A stretch of 64,000 bases of DNA from an uncultured Paracoccaceae bacterium (GTDB lineage: Bacteria > Pseudomonadota > Alphaproteobacteria > Rhodobacterales > Rhodobacteraceae): assembly GCA_947494445.1 (NCBI GenBank), contig CANLVD010000004.1, positions 62,001-126,000 of the forward strand, given 5' to 3'. The notes under the pieces were generated by a model. That model was not told the origin of the DNA and searched no databases. It was given only the letters and a program-made list of their open reading frames with translations. The first letter of the stretch is position 1; every line of letters starts with the position of its first letter. Position numbers and translations under genes: made by a program. Shown one piece after another: positions 45,889 through 55,628 of this stretch.

Positions 45889-46018
45889 TCCACATTCCTT
45901 TTTCTAACGAGGAAGTCCGTCTCACAATTGAGCGCGGCGGCTTGCGCCGTGGGAATGGATTAGGAAAAATTAATCTATAAAGAAAATTCTAAATAATTAT
46001 GGATAAAACGAGTTTTGC

Positions 46019-46957
46019 TCATGTAATTTTAACAACCTTTCCAAGGCTTTCCGGGGCATCCTCGGAACTGATGTCCTCAAGCCGGTCCAGAACGGCGTCC
46101 TGCTCGGAATCAACCTGACCGGCAACTGCGCGCAAAATGCGTTCGGCATTGGCCTGGAGACCCGGTTCGATGTCGTCACGCCAGACCGCCCAGGCTGGAT
46201 AGGGAAAGCTGGGAGCGTCAGGGACAAGGTGCAACTCTCCCTGATCGATGTATCGTTTGACGTATCGGGCAGGCAGATAGGCTGCCAGCTGTCGGTTGCG
46301 GATGAAATCCGCGCTCATCGCCCCCAGCGAAAGCGTCAGGCCCGGGTTGGTCAGATCCGGCAGGTGTATGGCATGGGCATGCACGAACTCCGGCCCCCAG
46401 TCGACGAAAGCGTAGCGCCCGGTCAGATGATCAAGTGTGGGGGCTTCCCAAGCGGCCACCATCACCAGTTCTTCATCCAGGATCTTTTCAACATGCACAC
46501 CAGGGCGCAGCTGCGGGGTGTAGACCAGTGCCGCCTGGATCACCCCTTCGATCAGGAACCGGGTCAGGCGGTCGGGCATTCCAAGTTCTGCGCGGATGTT
46601 CAGATCGGGCAGTTGCTGACGTAGCTGATCGATCCAGCGAAATCCCAGCCGTGGCCAGAGCGAATACTGCGCCCCGATCGACAGGCTGGCCGTGAAGCCT
46701 TCAGGGATAGCCACCTGCTGTCTGGCCTCTTCCCAGATCTTGATCATGCTGACGGCATAGCGCTCGAACTCCTTGCCAGCCGGGGTCAGTTCCGCACCCG
46801 CCTTGGAGCGCGTGAACAGCGGCCTGCCAAGCGTGTCTTCCAGCCGCTGCACCCGCAGGCTGACGGCGGATTGTGTCACGAACAAACGGTCAGCGGCATT
46901 CACGAAGGATCCGGTTGCTGCCACTTCCAGAAAGGTGCGGATCAGGGTGATGTCCAT
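46019..46957 (-). CDS. LysR-family transcriptional regulator
   Basis: 312 residues. The N-terminal helix-turn-helix is LIRTFLEVAATGSFVNAADRLFVTQSAVSLRVQRLEDTLG; the remainder is the two-lobed effector domain. It lies 130 nt after cydB on the same strand and could be expressed with cydAB; a 27-bp palindrome upstream of cydA is a candidate site. ATG 46957 is preferred; an earlier ATG at 46966 lies only 2 nt after GGGAG. Confidence 0.9.
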   Translation of the reverse strand: MDITLIRTFLEVAATGSFVNAADRLFVTQSAVSLRVQRLEDTLGRPLFTRSKAGAELTPAGKEFERYAVSMIKIWEEARQQVAIPEGFTASLSIGAQYSLWPRLGFRWIDQLRQQLPDLNIRAELGMPDRLTRFLIEGVIQAALVYTPQLRPGVHVEKILDEELVMVAAWEAPTLDHLTGRYAFVDWGPEFVHAHAIHLPDLTNPGLTLSLGAMSADFIRNRQLAAYLPARYVKRYIDQGELHLVPDAPSFPYPAWAVWRDDIEPGLQANAERILRAVAGQVDSEQDAVLDRLEDISSEDAPESLGKVVKIT

Positions 46958-47034
46958 CGAGCCCATAACTCCCGGTTATGCTTTGCTCAGATGATATGCG
47001 CTTTTCTTGACGTTGGAAATGTCACAGGCGGCAC

Positions 47035-47069
47035 CTGTGCAGGCCAATCGGTATGAAGACCCTGCACAG
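47035..47069. promoter_or_regulatory. Inverted repeat between cydB and the LysR gene
   Basis: CTGTGCAGG (47035-47043) and CCTGCACAG (47061-47069) are perfect 9-bp arms with a 17-bp spacer. A second hairpin (CACAGG/CCTGTG, 47023-47039) overlaps one arm, so two alternative structures could form. No T-run follows on the minus strand. It could be an intercistronic RNA switch, mRNA stabiliser or protein site. Confidence 0.4.
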
Positions 47070-47087
47070 AAATTTTCGGCCAACGTT

Positions 47088-48101
<1,014 letters not shown>

Positions 48102-48103
48102 CG

Positions 48104-49513
48104 CTACTCCGCTGGGACCACACGCACCTGCGCGTCTTCAGACTGCGGCAGACGTGGCTCGATGGATTGACCGCGGGACGCGCGGCGCGCGAGGTAGAAT
48201 ATCACGCTGATGTAGGCCCCTAGCAGGATCACATAGACCGCGAGATAGGCAATCAGCGACGACAGCACCATGGTCGGCGGCACATCTGCCACGGCCTCTT
48301 TGGTGGTCATGACACCCTGCACGAGCCAGGGCTGACGCCCGATCTCGGTCGTGTACCAGCCCGCAAGCGTGGCAAGCCAGCCGCTGAAAGTCATGGCGAC
48401 CAGGCCAAAGAGGAATGGCTTGGGCAGACCTTCAACACCCCGGCGCCCCATGCCGTCACTGCGTTTGCGCAACATCAGGAAGACAGCCGCCCAGCTTGCC
48501 AGAAGCATAAGCATGCCTGTGCCCACCATGACCCTGAAGGACCAGAAGACCGGGGCCACACGGGGATGCAGAGGCGTCCCATCTTCGGCCACAAACTCGT
48601 TCAGGCCCTTGACCTCGCCATCCCATTCATGGGTCAGGATGAAGGAAGCCAATCCCGGGATACCGATCTCAAAATTGTTCTCGCGCGCCTCTTCATCAGG
48701 CAGAGCGAACAGCAAAAGCGGCACGCCACGCTCGGTCTCCCACACGCCTTCCATGGCAGCGACTTTGGCGGGCTGGTATTCCTTGGTGTTCAGACCGTGC
48801 ATATCACCCACAAGGATCTGCACGGGGATCAGCAGAGCAGCCGTGAATATGGCTGTGCGCATCGCTACGCGCACGCCGGATGTGCGCCCTCCGATCAGCC
48901 AACGGAAGGCACTGACCCCTGCGATCAGGAAGCTGACGGTCAGGAAGCTGGCCAGCATCATGTGGAAGAACCGGTAGGGCATGGATGGATTGAAGATGAT
49001 CGCCCACCAGTCTGTGGCATGAGCAACCCCGTCGATCATCTCAAAGCCTTGGGGCGTGTGCATCCAACTGTTGAGCACGATGATCCAGAAGGTCGACATG
49101 GTCGTGCCGAAAGCAACCAAGAACGTTGCACTGGTGTGGAGCCAGCGCGGCACGCGGCTGAACCCAAAAAGCATGATGCCAAGGAACACCGCCTCAAGGA
49201 AAAACGCGGTCATGATCTCATAGGCCAGCAAAGGACCGGCAATGTTGCCGACGATTTCCATGAAGCCCGGCCAGTTGGTGCCGAACTGGAAGGACATGGT
49301 GATGCCCGAGACGACCCCCATCGCAAAAGACAGTGCGAAGACCTTCACCCAGAAGCCGTAAGCCTCCATCCAGCGTGCATCGCCGGTCGAGTTGTAGCGC
49401 ACGCGGAAGAACAGAAGCACCCAGCCCAGCGCGATGGTGATCGTCGGAAACAGGATGTGAAACGAAATATTCGCGGCAAACTGAATGCGCGAAAGCAGCA
49501 GTGTGTCCAGCAT
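48104..49513 (-). CDS. cydA: Cytochrome bd-type (short Q-loop) ubiquinol oxidase subunit I
   Basis: 469 residues, the quinol-oxidising, haem-carrying subunit. It has SRIQFAANISFHILFPTITI (haem ligand His), GNIAGPLLAYEIMTAFFLEAVFLG, the quinol loop and GWYTTEIGRQPWLVQGVMTT. At 469 residues the Q-loop is short, so it belongs to the CioA-like group rather than E. coli CydA (522). Such oxidases reduce O2 to water with high affinity and resist cyanide. cydB follows directly. Start ATG 49513 with AAGGGT upstream. Confidence 0.95.
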   Translation of the reverse strand: MLDTLLLSRIQFAANISFHILFPTITIALGWVLLFFRVRYNSTGDARWMEAYGFWVKVFALSFAMGVVSGITMSFQFGTNWPGFMEIVGNIAGPLLAYEIMTAFFLEAVFLGIMLFGFSRVPRWLHTSATFLVAFGTTMSTFWIIVLNSWMHTPQGFEMIDGVAHATDWWAIIFNPSMPYRFFHMMLASFLTVSFLIAGVSAFRWLIGGRTSGVRVAMRTAIFTAALLIPVQILVGDMHGLNTKEYQPAKVAAMEGVWETERGVPLLLFALPDEEARENNFEIGIPGLASFILTHEWDGEVKGLNEFVAEDGTPLHPRVAPVFWSFRVMVGTGMLMLLASWAAVFLMLRKRSDGMGRRGVEGLPKPFLFGLVAMTFSGWLATLAGWYTTEIGRQPWLVQGVMTTKEAVADVPPTMVLSSLIAYLAVYVILLGAYISVIFYLARRASRGQSIEPRLPQSEDAQVRVVPAE

Positions 49514-49708
49514 GTTTTTACCCTTTTGCTTCTGTTCTTACGTCCAGAGATGGAGGGGTTATCCGGCTTTGCCAGTCCATTGCGACAAGTTCTCGCAGCT
49601 ATGGTACGGGATTCACTGAAGTCCATTAGATGGTGAAATGTAAGTCTGAACAGATCATAAAAGAAGCTCATAAAACCCAACTAAAAACTGCCGGATCTTC
49701 ACCTCAAG

Positions 49709-49735
49709 GTTATTGCTTGAAGTTCAAACAATAAC
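49709..49735. promoter_or_regulatory. 27-bp near-perfect palindrome upstream of cydA
   Basis: The arms are GTTATTGCTTGAA (49709-49721) and TTCAAACAATAAC (49723-49735) around a central G, with one mismatch in 13 bp. It lies 196 bp upstream of the cydA ATG and 41 bp beyond the stop of the GatZ gene. There is no T-run, so a protein-binding site is the best reading. The inner T-N11-A geometry suits LysR-type regulators, and a lysR gene follows cydB. The rest of the 49514-49775 gap shows no gene. Confidence 0.6.
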
Positions 49736-49775
49736 AGCGGCTTATATCACATCTGCGACAGCCCAAGCCTAACGG

Positions 49776-51029
49776 TCACTTATGGCCTGCTGCCCTGAAA
49801 TACCGTGCGATGCAACGGTTGACCTGCAATCCGATCAGGTCCGAAGCGACTTTGGGCATCGCTCCGAAATCGAGCCCCAAGAACGCTTGTGAGACAACCG
49901 GTTCTGCCAGATCCGAAGCGTCCACAACCTCAAGCAACCGATCAACAGCAGACGCTACCTGAGGGTCAGTCCAGTAGTAGCGGATCCGGTCACTGTAGCT
50001 GAAGGTCTTCAGCTGTTGCAGCTCGTGATCCGTGCCGCTGTAATAGTCCGACCAGTATTTCGGATTGGCGGTCATCCGATCGGCAATGACATCCCGAACA
50101 CGCGATGGCTGATCGATGTCCAGTTGCTCTTCAATCGACGCCAGGGCCCAGATCGCCTCACGAAACCGGAAGGTCAGTTCCGGGCCAACCTTGAGGAAAA
50201 AGAAATGTGTCCTGACCAGATCGGCCAGCGCTGAGTTCGACTGGTAATCCGTCGAGTGTGCTTCAAACGTAAGGCCGTCGTGCCCAAGGATCGCCTCGCT
50301 CAACGGATGCGCCTTTTCCGGCACGTATGGATAGATCGAGGTATGACCGAAATCGACGCCGGGCTGGGTCACAACCGACACAATCCTTGACCATGCCGCG
50401 TCCAGCCCCCGGGCGCGCCAAGCGTCGTGATGGGTCTGGATCGTGTCCTCAAACCGCGCCACGGACGTCACATCAAGCGCATCGGGTTCTTCTGTCTCTC
50501 CACCCGGGATCGGCACTTCGGTGCCGATGATGTAGATAAGCCTTGACGGATCGGGCGCATGGGCTTCGGCAACTGCGCACAGAGCAGCAGCGCGTTCGGC
50601 AATCTGGGCAAAACTCGGCGCAGGCTCCCCGCCACACGCCATGCTGGCATCAAGGTGGATCTTGGTGAACCCGGCCTCGACATAAAGCCTTACCAACTCC
50701 CGGGCCTTGTCCATCGCGGCATCTATCGGCTCTGACTTCCACGGGTTTGGTCCAAGATGATCGCCGCCCAGGATCAGGTGGTCCATCGACACACCCGCCT
50801 GACTGGCCAGCTCGGCCAGCCATGTCATGAAGTTCGCAGGCGTCATCCCGGTGTAACCGCCGTCCTGATTGACCTGGTTGCATGTCGCCTCGATCACGGT
50901 TGGAAACCCGGTTTTGGCAGCATGGGCCAGCACCGCACGCAGGACATGCTCATTGGCGGTGCAAAAGCAGGGTAGGCCAATGGGCTCGCCAGCACGGTTG
51001 CGGGCGATCAGGTCATGGACAAGGCTCAT
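49776..51029 (-). CDS. GatZ/KbaZ-family protein, probable tagatose 6-phosphate 4-epimerase
   Basis: 417 residues of the class II tagatose-bisphosphate aldolase non-catalytic subunit family. It shows GLPCFCTANEHVLRAVLAHA, IEATCNQVNQDGGYTGMTP, LILGGDHLGPNPW, IHLDASMACGGE and the GTEVPIPGGE segment. Members of the group in alphaproteobacterial polyol operons have been shown to be D-tagatose 6-phosphate 4-epimerases, giving fructose 6-phosphate. The partner PfkB kinase overlaps it and no GatY aldolase is present, which supports the epimerase over the aldolase-accessory role. Start ATG 51029 overlaps the kinase stop by 4 nt. Confidence 0.85.
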   Translation of the reverse strand: MSLVHDLIARNRAGEPIGLPCFCTANEHVLRAVLAHAAKTGFPTVIEATCNQVNQDGGYTGMTPANFMTWLAELASQAGVSMDHLILGGDHLGPNPWKSEPIDAAMDKARELVRLYVEAGFTKIHLDASMACGGEPAPSFAQIAERAAALCAVAEAHAPDPSRLIYIIGTEVPIPGGETEEPDALDVTSVARFEDTIQTHHDAWRARGLDAAWSRIVSVVTQPGVDFGHTSIYPYVPEKAHPLSEAILGHDGLTFEAHSTDYQSNSALADLVRTHFFFLKVGPELTFRFREAIWALASIEEQLDIDQPSRVRDVIADRMTANPKYWSDYYSGTDHELQQLKTFSYSDRIRYYWTDPQVASAVDRLLEVVDASDLAEPVVSQAFLGLDFGAMPKVASDLIGLQVNRCIARYFRAAGHK

Positions 51030-51985
51030 GCAGTTAGTTCCTTCGGTTCGGAGCGCCCCAGCAGATCGGCGATCTCGTCCGGGCCGGTGTTCCCTTCCAT
51101 CGGCCCGCGCCGGGTCACTGCAATGGCGCCTGCCGCATTGGCATGGCGGCCAGCGTCGTAAAGGGACGCGCCTTGGGACAGCAATGCAACAAAGGTACCG
51201 CAGAAACAGTCGCCAGCACCGGTCGGGTCCAGTTCTTCAACAGCATGACCGACGAATTCATGGCGTTCACCCGCTCCCACGACCGTCGCGCCCCGCTCCC
51301 CGCGCTTGACGGCGACCACGTTGGCGTTGCCGTCAAGCAAACGCTCCACAGCTGCGTCTTCGGACAGGTCCGGATAGAGAAACTCCAGATCGCTGGTGCT
51401 GGGCAGCAGGCAATAGCTGCGCTCCATGACCTCGCGCATTGCATCCATTGCAGCTTCATCGCGCATCAATTCCGGCCGCGCATTGGGATCACAGGTGATC
51501 TGCCCTCCTGCATCTGACACGGTGCGCACCGCATCAAGGATCTTGCCACGCATGGACTGCGCACCAAGCGAGGAAGCCGAGACATGAAGGATCGTCTTGG
51601 ACGGCTCCAGCAGCGTTGACGGCACGCTGAAACTGTCAGCAGCAGTGCCTGAAAGATGAAAAATGAAATCCCGCGCGCCGCTGTCATAGTAGGACACGAA
51701 AGCAACGCCCGTACTTTGGTCTTCCGCGACATGAATACCCTTTGTGCCAACGCCGTCCTCGGTCAGGCGTTGCAGAACGGAGCGGCCAAAACCATCGGCA
51801 CCGACACCGCCGATCATCTGGGTGCGCGCGCCCATCCGGGCTGCCTGATCCAGAAAAATGGCAGGTGCTCCGCTGGGGTATGGGCCAGAGTACTCGCTGA
51901 TCTGCTCAAGCGCGCAATTGCGGCGATGGGACACGAATTCGACAAGGATCTCGCCAATGGTGGCTATGGTTCTGGTATCGGACAT
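51026..51985 (-). CDS. PfkB-family sugar kinase
   Basis: 319 residues with the ribokinase fold: GPYPSGAPAIFLDQAARMG (substrate side), IGGVGADGFGR and the anion-hole/ATP motif ELDPTGAGDCFCGTFVALL. By position it should phosphorylate the ketohexose (tagatose or fructose) made by the dehydrogenases, at C6. The start ATG 51985 has AGGAGGAAGG. It is divergent from the LacI gene over a 121-bp gap containing an operator. Confidence 0.88.
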   Translation of the reverse strand: MSDTRTIATIGEILVEFVSHRRNCALEQISEYSGPYPSGAPAIFLDQAARMGARTQMIGGVGADGFGRSVLQRLTEDGVGTKGIHVAEDQSTGVAFVSYYDSGARDFIFHLSGTAADSFSVPSTLLEPSKTILHVSASSLGAQSMRGKILDAVRTVSDAGGQITCDPNARPELMRDEAAMDAMREVMERSYCLLPSTSDLEFLYPDLSEDAAVERLLDGNANVVAVKRGERGATVVGAGERHEFVGHAVEELDPTGAGDCFCGTFVALLSQGASLYDAGRHANAAGAIAVTRRGPMEGNTGPDEIADLLGRSEPKELTA

Positions 51986-52023
51986 GCCTTCCTCCTGTCT
52001 TGAAGAAGGATGTAGACAAATTT

Positions 52024-52037
52024 TTTACATGTGTCAA
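52024..52037. promoter_or_regulatory. LacI operator variant between kinase and regulator
   Basis: TTTACATGTGTCAA differs at two positions from the perfect palindrome TTTACACGTGTAAA found before the SmoE-like gene. It lies 39 bp upstream of the kinase ATG and 70 bp upstream of the LacI ATG. A half site GTGTAAAA follows at 52055-52062. A LacI protein is encoded beside it, so repression of the kinase/GatZ arm and autoregulation are likely. Confidence 0.65.
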
Positions 52038-52106
52038 AGTTCGATCCATGAGAGGTGTAAAATTTCGCAGACACTCTGGCAGATGGTCGGTTAGGAGATC
52101 CGCTTC

Positions 52107-53153
52107 ATGGTGAAGAGCAAACAGAAGATTGCCACGATGAAAGAGCTGTCGGAAGCTATTGGAATCTCACGCCCAACGCTGTCTCGCTTCTTTCAGGATC
52201 AATCCGCTGTTCGTCCATCCACGTCGCGCAAGATCCGCGAACGTCTGGCCGAGGTCGACTATGTCTACAATTTCATCGCGACGCGACAGAATCGGAAACT
52301 GTCAGGGCTGATCGGTGTCATCATCCCGCATTACAACGATTTGTTTTTCACCAGTCTGCTGGAAGCAATCGAAAGCGCGGCGCGGAAAACAGGCTATACG
52401 GTTATCACTCAAAGCTCAGACGGGAAGGCAAAAGGAGAGGCGCAGGCAGTGGCCCGGTTGCGGTCGATGAGTGCAGATGGCGCAATCATTGCGCCGTTGG
52501 GGCTGGACAGTTCCATTGAAGCCTTTCAGATCGCCCGCGAAGACTTTCCAATTGTCTTCGCAGATTCGCGCCCGGCAGAACCCGTGGACGGAACCGATTT
52601 TGTTGGAACCGACAATGCGCAAAGCATTGCCGCTGTTGTCGATTACCTGTGTCGAACTGGTGAACCACCAGCATTTCTGGGCATGCCACCCTTGAATTCT
52701 AACGCGGTGGAGCGTGAACGCGCCTATGCAGGCAAGATGCGAAGCCTTGGCCTGGAACCGCGTATCGTGGCAACCGGAGGCGCTCGGGAATCATGGCAGT
52801 TCGAGGCATTCGGGCATGGCGTCATGAATGATCATTTCAGCCATCAAAGATACACCTCCGAGACGATCCTGTGTGCCAATGACCGCATTGCCATCGGTGC
52901 GATCCGCGCGGCCAATGAACATGAACTGTTCCTGCGTCGTGGAGAGCCGCATTCCGGCCTCCGCATCGCGGGACACGATGACCATCCTCTGAGCCAGTAC
53001 ATGTACCCCGCCGTCACAACTGCTGCACAGGATATCGAAGGGATCGGTCAGGAAGCGCTGCGCCTTCTGATCGAAAGGATTCGGGGCGAGAGGATGGACG
53101 ATTCGGTCACTGTGCTCAGAGAAGCCGCCTTGAAGATCCGTGAATCCACCTGA
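52107..53153 (+). CDS. LacI-family regulator of the polyol operon
   Basis: 348 residues. The helix-turn-helix is IATMKELSEAIGISRPTLSRFFQD, followed by the hinge VDYVYNFIATRQNRKLSGLIG (a non-standard hinge) and a periplasmic-binding-protein-like sensor: VIIPHYNDLFFTSLLEAIE, DNAQSIAAVVDYL, ILCANDRIAIGAIRAA. It sits between the kinase/GatZ arm and the ABC transporter arm, and the likely inducer is the polyol or a derived ketose. Operators occur at 52024 and 53242. Start ATG 52107. Confidence 0.9.
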   Translation: MVKSKQKIATMKELSEAIGISRPTLSRFFQDQSAVRPSTSRKIRERLAEVDYVYNFIATRQNRKLSGLIGVIIPHYNDLFFTSLLEAIESAARKTGYTVITQSSDGKAKGEAQAVARLRSMSADGAIIAPLGLDSSIEAFQIAREDFPIVFADSRPAEPVDGTDFVGTDNAQSIAAVVDYLCRTGEPPAFLGMPPLNSNAVERERAYAGKMRSLGLEPRIVATGGARESWQFEAFGHGVMNDHFSHQRYTSETILCANDRIAIGAIRAANEHELFLRRGEPHSGLRIAGHDDHPLSQYMYPAVTTAAQDIEGIGQEALRLLIERIRGERMDDSVTVLREAALKIREST

Positions 53154-53241
53154 AAGAGGATGAAAAAGACACTTGGGATCGAAAATCGGGGCAACTAATA
53201 GCCAAGATTTCACTTGACGTGTAGCACCCCTTGCGCGATTG

Positions 53242-53255
53242 TTTACACGTGTAAA
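53242..53255. promoter_or_regulatory. LacI operator palindrome before the SmoE-like gene
   Basis: TTTACACGTGTAAA is a perfect 14-bp palindrome with the central CG typical of LacI operators, 18 bp upstream of the ATG of the substrate-binding protein. It would block transcription of the whole transporter/dehydrogenase arm. A close copy occurs at 52024. Confidence 0.7.
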
Positions 53256-53272
53256 AAAACTGGGAGGAAATA

Positions 53273-54601
53273 ATGCCTAACAAACACACACTGCTCGGCA
53301 CTGCTGTCGGGCTTGGGCTCGCGGTTGGACTGGCATCCGCCGCATCGGCTGAACAGATCACAATCGCGACCGTGAACAACGCGGACATGATCACCATGCA
53401 AGAGCTTGCTCCTGCATGGGAAGAAGCGACCGGCAACACCATTGACTGGGTTGTTCTGGAAGAGAATGTACTGCGCCAGCGTACGACGACAGACATCGCC
53501 ACAGGTGGTGGTTCCTTCGACATCATGTTCATCGGCGCTTACGAGACTCCGATCTGGGGCGCTGAAGGCTGGCTCACGCCTCTGAATGATTTCGCTGATG
53601 ATGCTGACTATGATCTGGAAGACGTGTTCCAGCTGGTCCGCAACGGCCTGTCCGCGAATGGCAACCTCTATGCTCTGCCGCTCTATTCCGAGACGTCGTT
53701 CACGTTCTACCGGACGGACATCTTTGAGGCCGCTGGCATCGAAGTGCCTGACGAGCAGATCACATACACGCAGTTTGCGGAAATGGCCGCGGCAGCACAT
53801 GATCCCGAGAACGGCATCTACGGCACCTGTCAGCGCGGTAAAGCAGGCTGGGGCGAGAACATGGCCTTTGTCGGTACAGTTGCAAACGCATTTGGCGCGG
53901 ACTGGTTCGACATGGATTGGAACCCGCAACTCGACTCCCCTGAGTGGAATGCAGCCGTCAACTACTACGTTGACCTGATGAAGGCTTCGGGCCCTCCAGG
54001 TGCGTCTGCAAACGGCCACAACGAAAACCGTGCGCTGTTCAAGGACGGCAAATGTGCGACTTGGGTTGATGCAACCTCAGCTGCTGGCGACGTTCGCAAC
54101 CCCGACACGTCCTCCGTTGCTGACACGACAGACTTCTTCAAGGCACCAATGCAGGTAACCAACAAGGGCACAGGCTGGTTCTGGTCCTGGGCGCTGGCGA
54201 TCCCCGCAAGCTCCAAGAAAGTCGACACTGCAAAAGACTTCCTGAAGTGGGCAACCTCGAAAGAGTATTTCGAGATGGTTGGCGAATCCAAAGGCTGGGT
54301 CGCAGTTCCAAGCGGTACGCGGAAATCGGTTGAAGAGGACCCACGTCGTCTTGCGGCCGCACCTTTCGCCAACACCATCGTTGACGCGATCCTGTCGGTT
54401 GACCCGGCTGACCCGACACGTGACCCAGTGCCTTACACTGGCGTTCAGTTTGTCGCGATCCCTGAGTTCCAGGGCATCGGCAACTACGTAGGTCAGCAGG
54501 TTGCAGCGGCTCTCGCCGGTCAGATGTCGGTCGAGCAGGCTCTGGCCAACAGCCAGCAGTTCGCAGTGCGTGAAATGACCAAGGCTGGTTACATCAAGTA
54601 A
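53273..54601 (+). CDS. smoE: Polyol ABC transporter substrate-binding protein (SmoE-like)
   Basis: 442 residues. The signal peptide (MPNKHTLLGTAVGLGLAVGL) ends near ASAAEQ. It is a type 1 (MalE-like) binding protein with the mature start ITIATVNNADMITMQEL and the internal ALPLYSETSFTFYRTDIFEAAG. The best match by context is the sorbitol/mannitol receptor SmoE of Rhodobacter; galactitol and altritol receptors belong to the same group. ATG 53273 with GGGAGGAAA. A hairpin follows it, which would raise its expression above that of the permeases. Confidence 0.9.
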   Translation: MPNKHTLLGTAVGLGLAVGLASAASAEQITIATVNNADMITMQELAPAWEEATGNTIDWVVLEENVLRQRTTTDIATGGGSFDIMFIGAYETPIWGAEGWLTPLNDFADDADYDLEDVFQLVRNGLSANGNLYALPLYSETSFTFYRTDIFEAAGIEVPDEQITYTQFAEMAAAAHDPENGIYGTCQRGKAGWGENMAFVGTVANAFGADWFDMDWNPQLDSPEWNAAVNYYVDLMKASGPPGASANGHNENRALFKDGKCATWVDATSAAGDVRNPDTSSVADTTDFFKAPMQVTNKGTGWFWSWALAIPASSKKVDTAKDFLKWATSKEYFEMVGESKGWVAVPSGTRKSVEEDPRRLAAAPFANTIVDAILSVDPADPTRDPVPYTGVQFVAIPEFQGIGNYVGQQVAAALAGQMSVEQALANSQQFAVREMTKAGYIK

Positions 54602-54615
54602 CCTCTTCCCAGGAC

Positions 54616-54640
54616 GGGCCGGAGCCTTGTGCTTCGGCCC
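54616..54640 (+). other. Intercistronic hairpin after the SmoE-like gene
   Basis: GGGCCGGAGC (54616-54625) pairs with GCTTCGGCCC (54631-54640, one G-T pair) over a 5-nt loop. There is no T-run. Such a structure between a binding-protein gene and its permeases usually stabilises the upstream mRNA or partly stops transcription. Confidence 0.7.
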
Positions 54641-54742
54641 TCCCATTGCTGCAAAAAACATTGTGCCAGCGGTTTGGCAAAGACCCGTATTTTGGTCTTT
54701 CCTTGAACGCTGATCCATAAATCACTCAGGAGGGCGAGACGC

Positions 54743-55615
54743 ATGGCCACGAAAGCTTCCAGATCCTCGGCGCGATTGATGATTTCCCCGGCGGTCATCC
54801 TGTTGTTGGGATGGATGATCATCCCGCTGGGCATGACGATCTACTTCTCGTTTCTGCGCTACAATCTGCTGCAACCGGGCGCGACACCTTTTGCCGGGTG
54901 GGAGAACTACTACTGGTTCTTCACCGACCCCAGCTTCAGCGCAGCCATGCTCAATACACTGGTGCTGGTTGGCGGCGTCCTGACAATCACGACGGTCGGC
55001 GGCATCTGCTTTGCGCTGTTGCTCGACCGCCCGATGTTCGGGCAGGGGATCATCCGGATCATGGTCATTGCGCCGTTTTTCGTCATGCCCACCGTGTCAG
55101 GTCTGATCTGGAAGAACATGTTCATGAACCCGGTGAACGGGATCTTCGGGCAGATTGCAGCGGGCCTTGGGCTGCAACCGATAGACTTTTTCGGGCAGAT
55201 ACCCATGGCCTCCGTCATTTTCATTGTCGCCTGGATGTGGTTGCCATTTGCCACGCTGATCCTGTTGACGGCGTTGCAATCGCTTGATCAGGAACAACTT
55301 GAGGCCGCCGAGATGGACGGCGCAAGCTGGGTCAACCGTTTCTGGTTCATCATGCTGCCGCATATGGCACGTGCGATCACCGTGGTCATTCTGATCCAGA
55401 CGATCTTTCTGTTGTCGATCTTCGCGGAAATTCTGGTCACCACCAATGGTGGACCGGGCGTTGCCACAACCAACCTCACCTACCTGATCTATGTCTCGTC
55501 GCTTTTGCAATTTGACGTCGGCATCGGCAGCGCAGGAGGGGTCGTTGCCATCATCCTTGCCAACATCGTCGCATTCTTCCTGATGCGGATGATCGGCAAG
55601 AACCTCGACGCTTAA
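54743..55615 (+). CDS. smoF: Polyol ABC transporter permease (SmoF-like)
   Basis: 290 residues with six membrane helices and the EAA loop EAAEMDGASWVNRFWFIMLP. ILVTTNGGPGVATTNLTYLIY follows, which matches the MalF group of sugar permeases. It would pair with the next permease and the ATPase. Start ATG 54743 with GGAGGGCGAG upstream. It follows the SmoE-like gene by 141 nt, a gap containing the hairpin. Confidence 0.93.
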   Translation: MATKASRSSARLMISPAVILLLGWMIIPLGMTIYFSFLRYNLLQPGATPFAGWENYYWFFTDPSFSAAMLNTLVLVGGVLTITTVGGICFALLLDRPMFGQGIIRIMVIAPFFVMPTVSGLIWKNMFMNPVNGIFGQIAAGLGLQPIDFFGQIPMASVIFIVAWMWLPFATLILLTALQSLDQEQLEAAEMDGASWVNRFWFIMLPHMARAITVVILIQTIFLLSIFAEILVTTNGGPGVATTNLTYLIYVSSLLQFDVGIGSAGGVVAIILANIVAFFLMRMIGKNLDA

Positions 55616-55628
55616 GGGAGGGACAGAC

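Noticed and set aside
46967-47087. A small CydX-like gene after cydB
   Set aside because: No short hydrophobic ORF with a ribosome site is present in this gap.
49713-49731. FNR-type box before cydA
   Set aside because: The TTGA and TCAA halves are 3 bp apart, not 6 as in TTGAT-N4-ATCAA, and the symmetry extends to 13 bp per arm, so it fits another regulator better.
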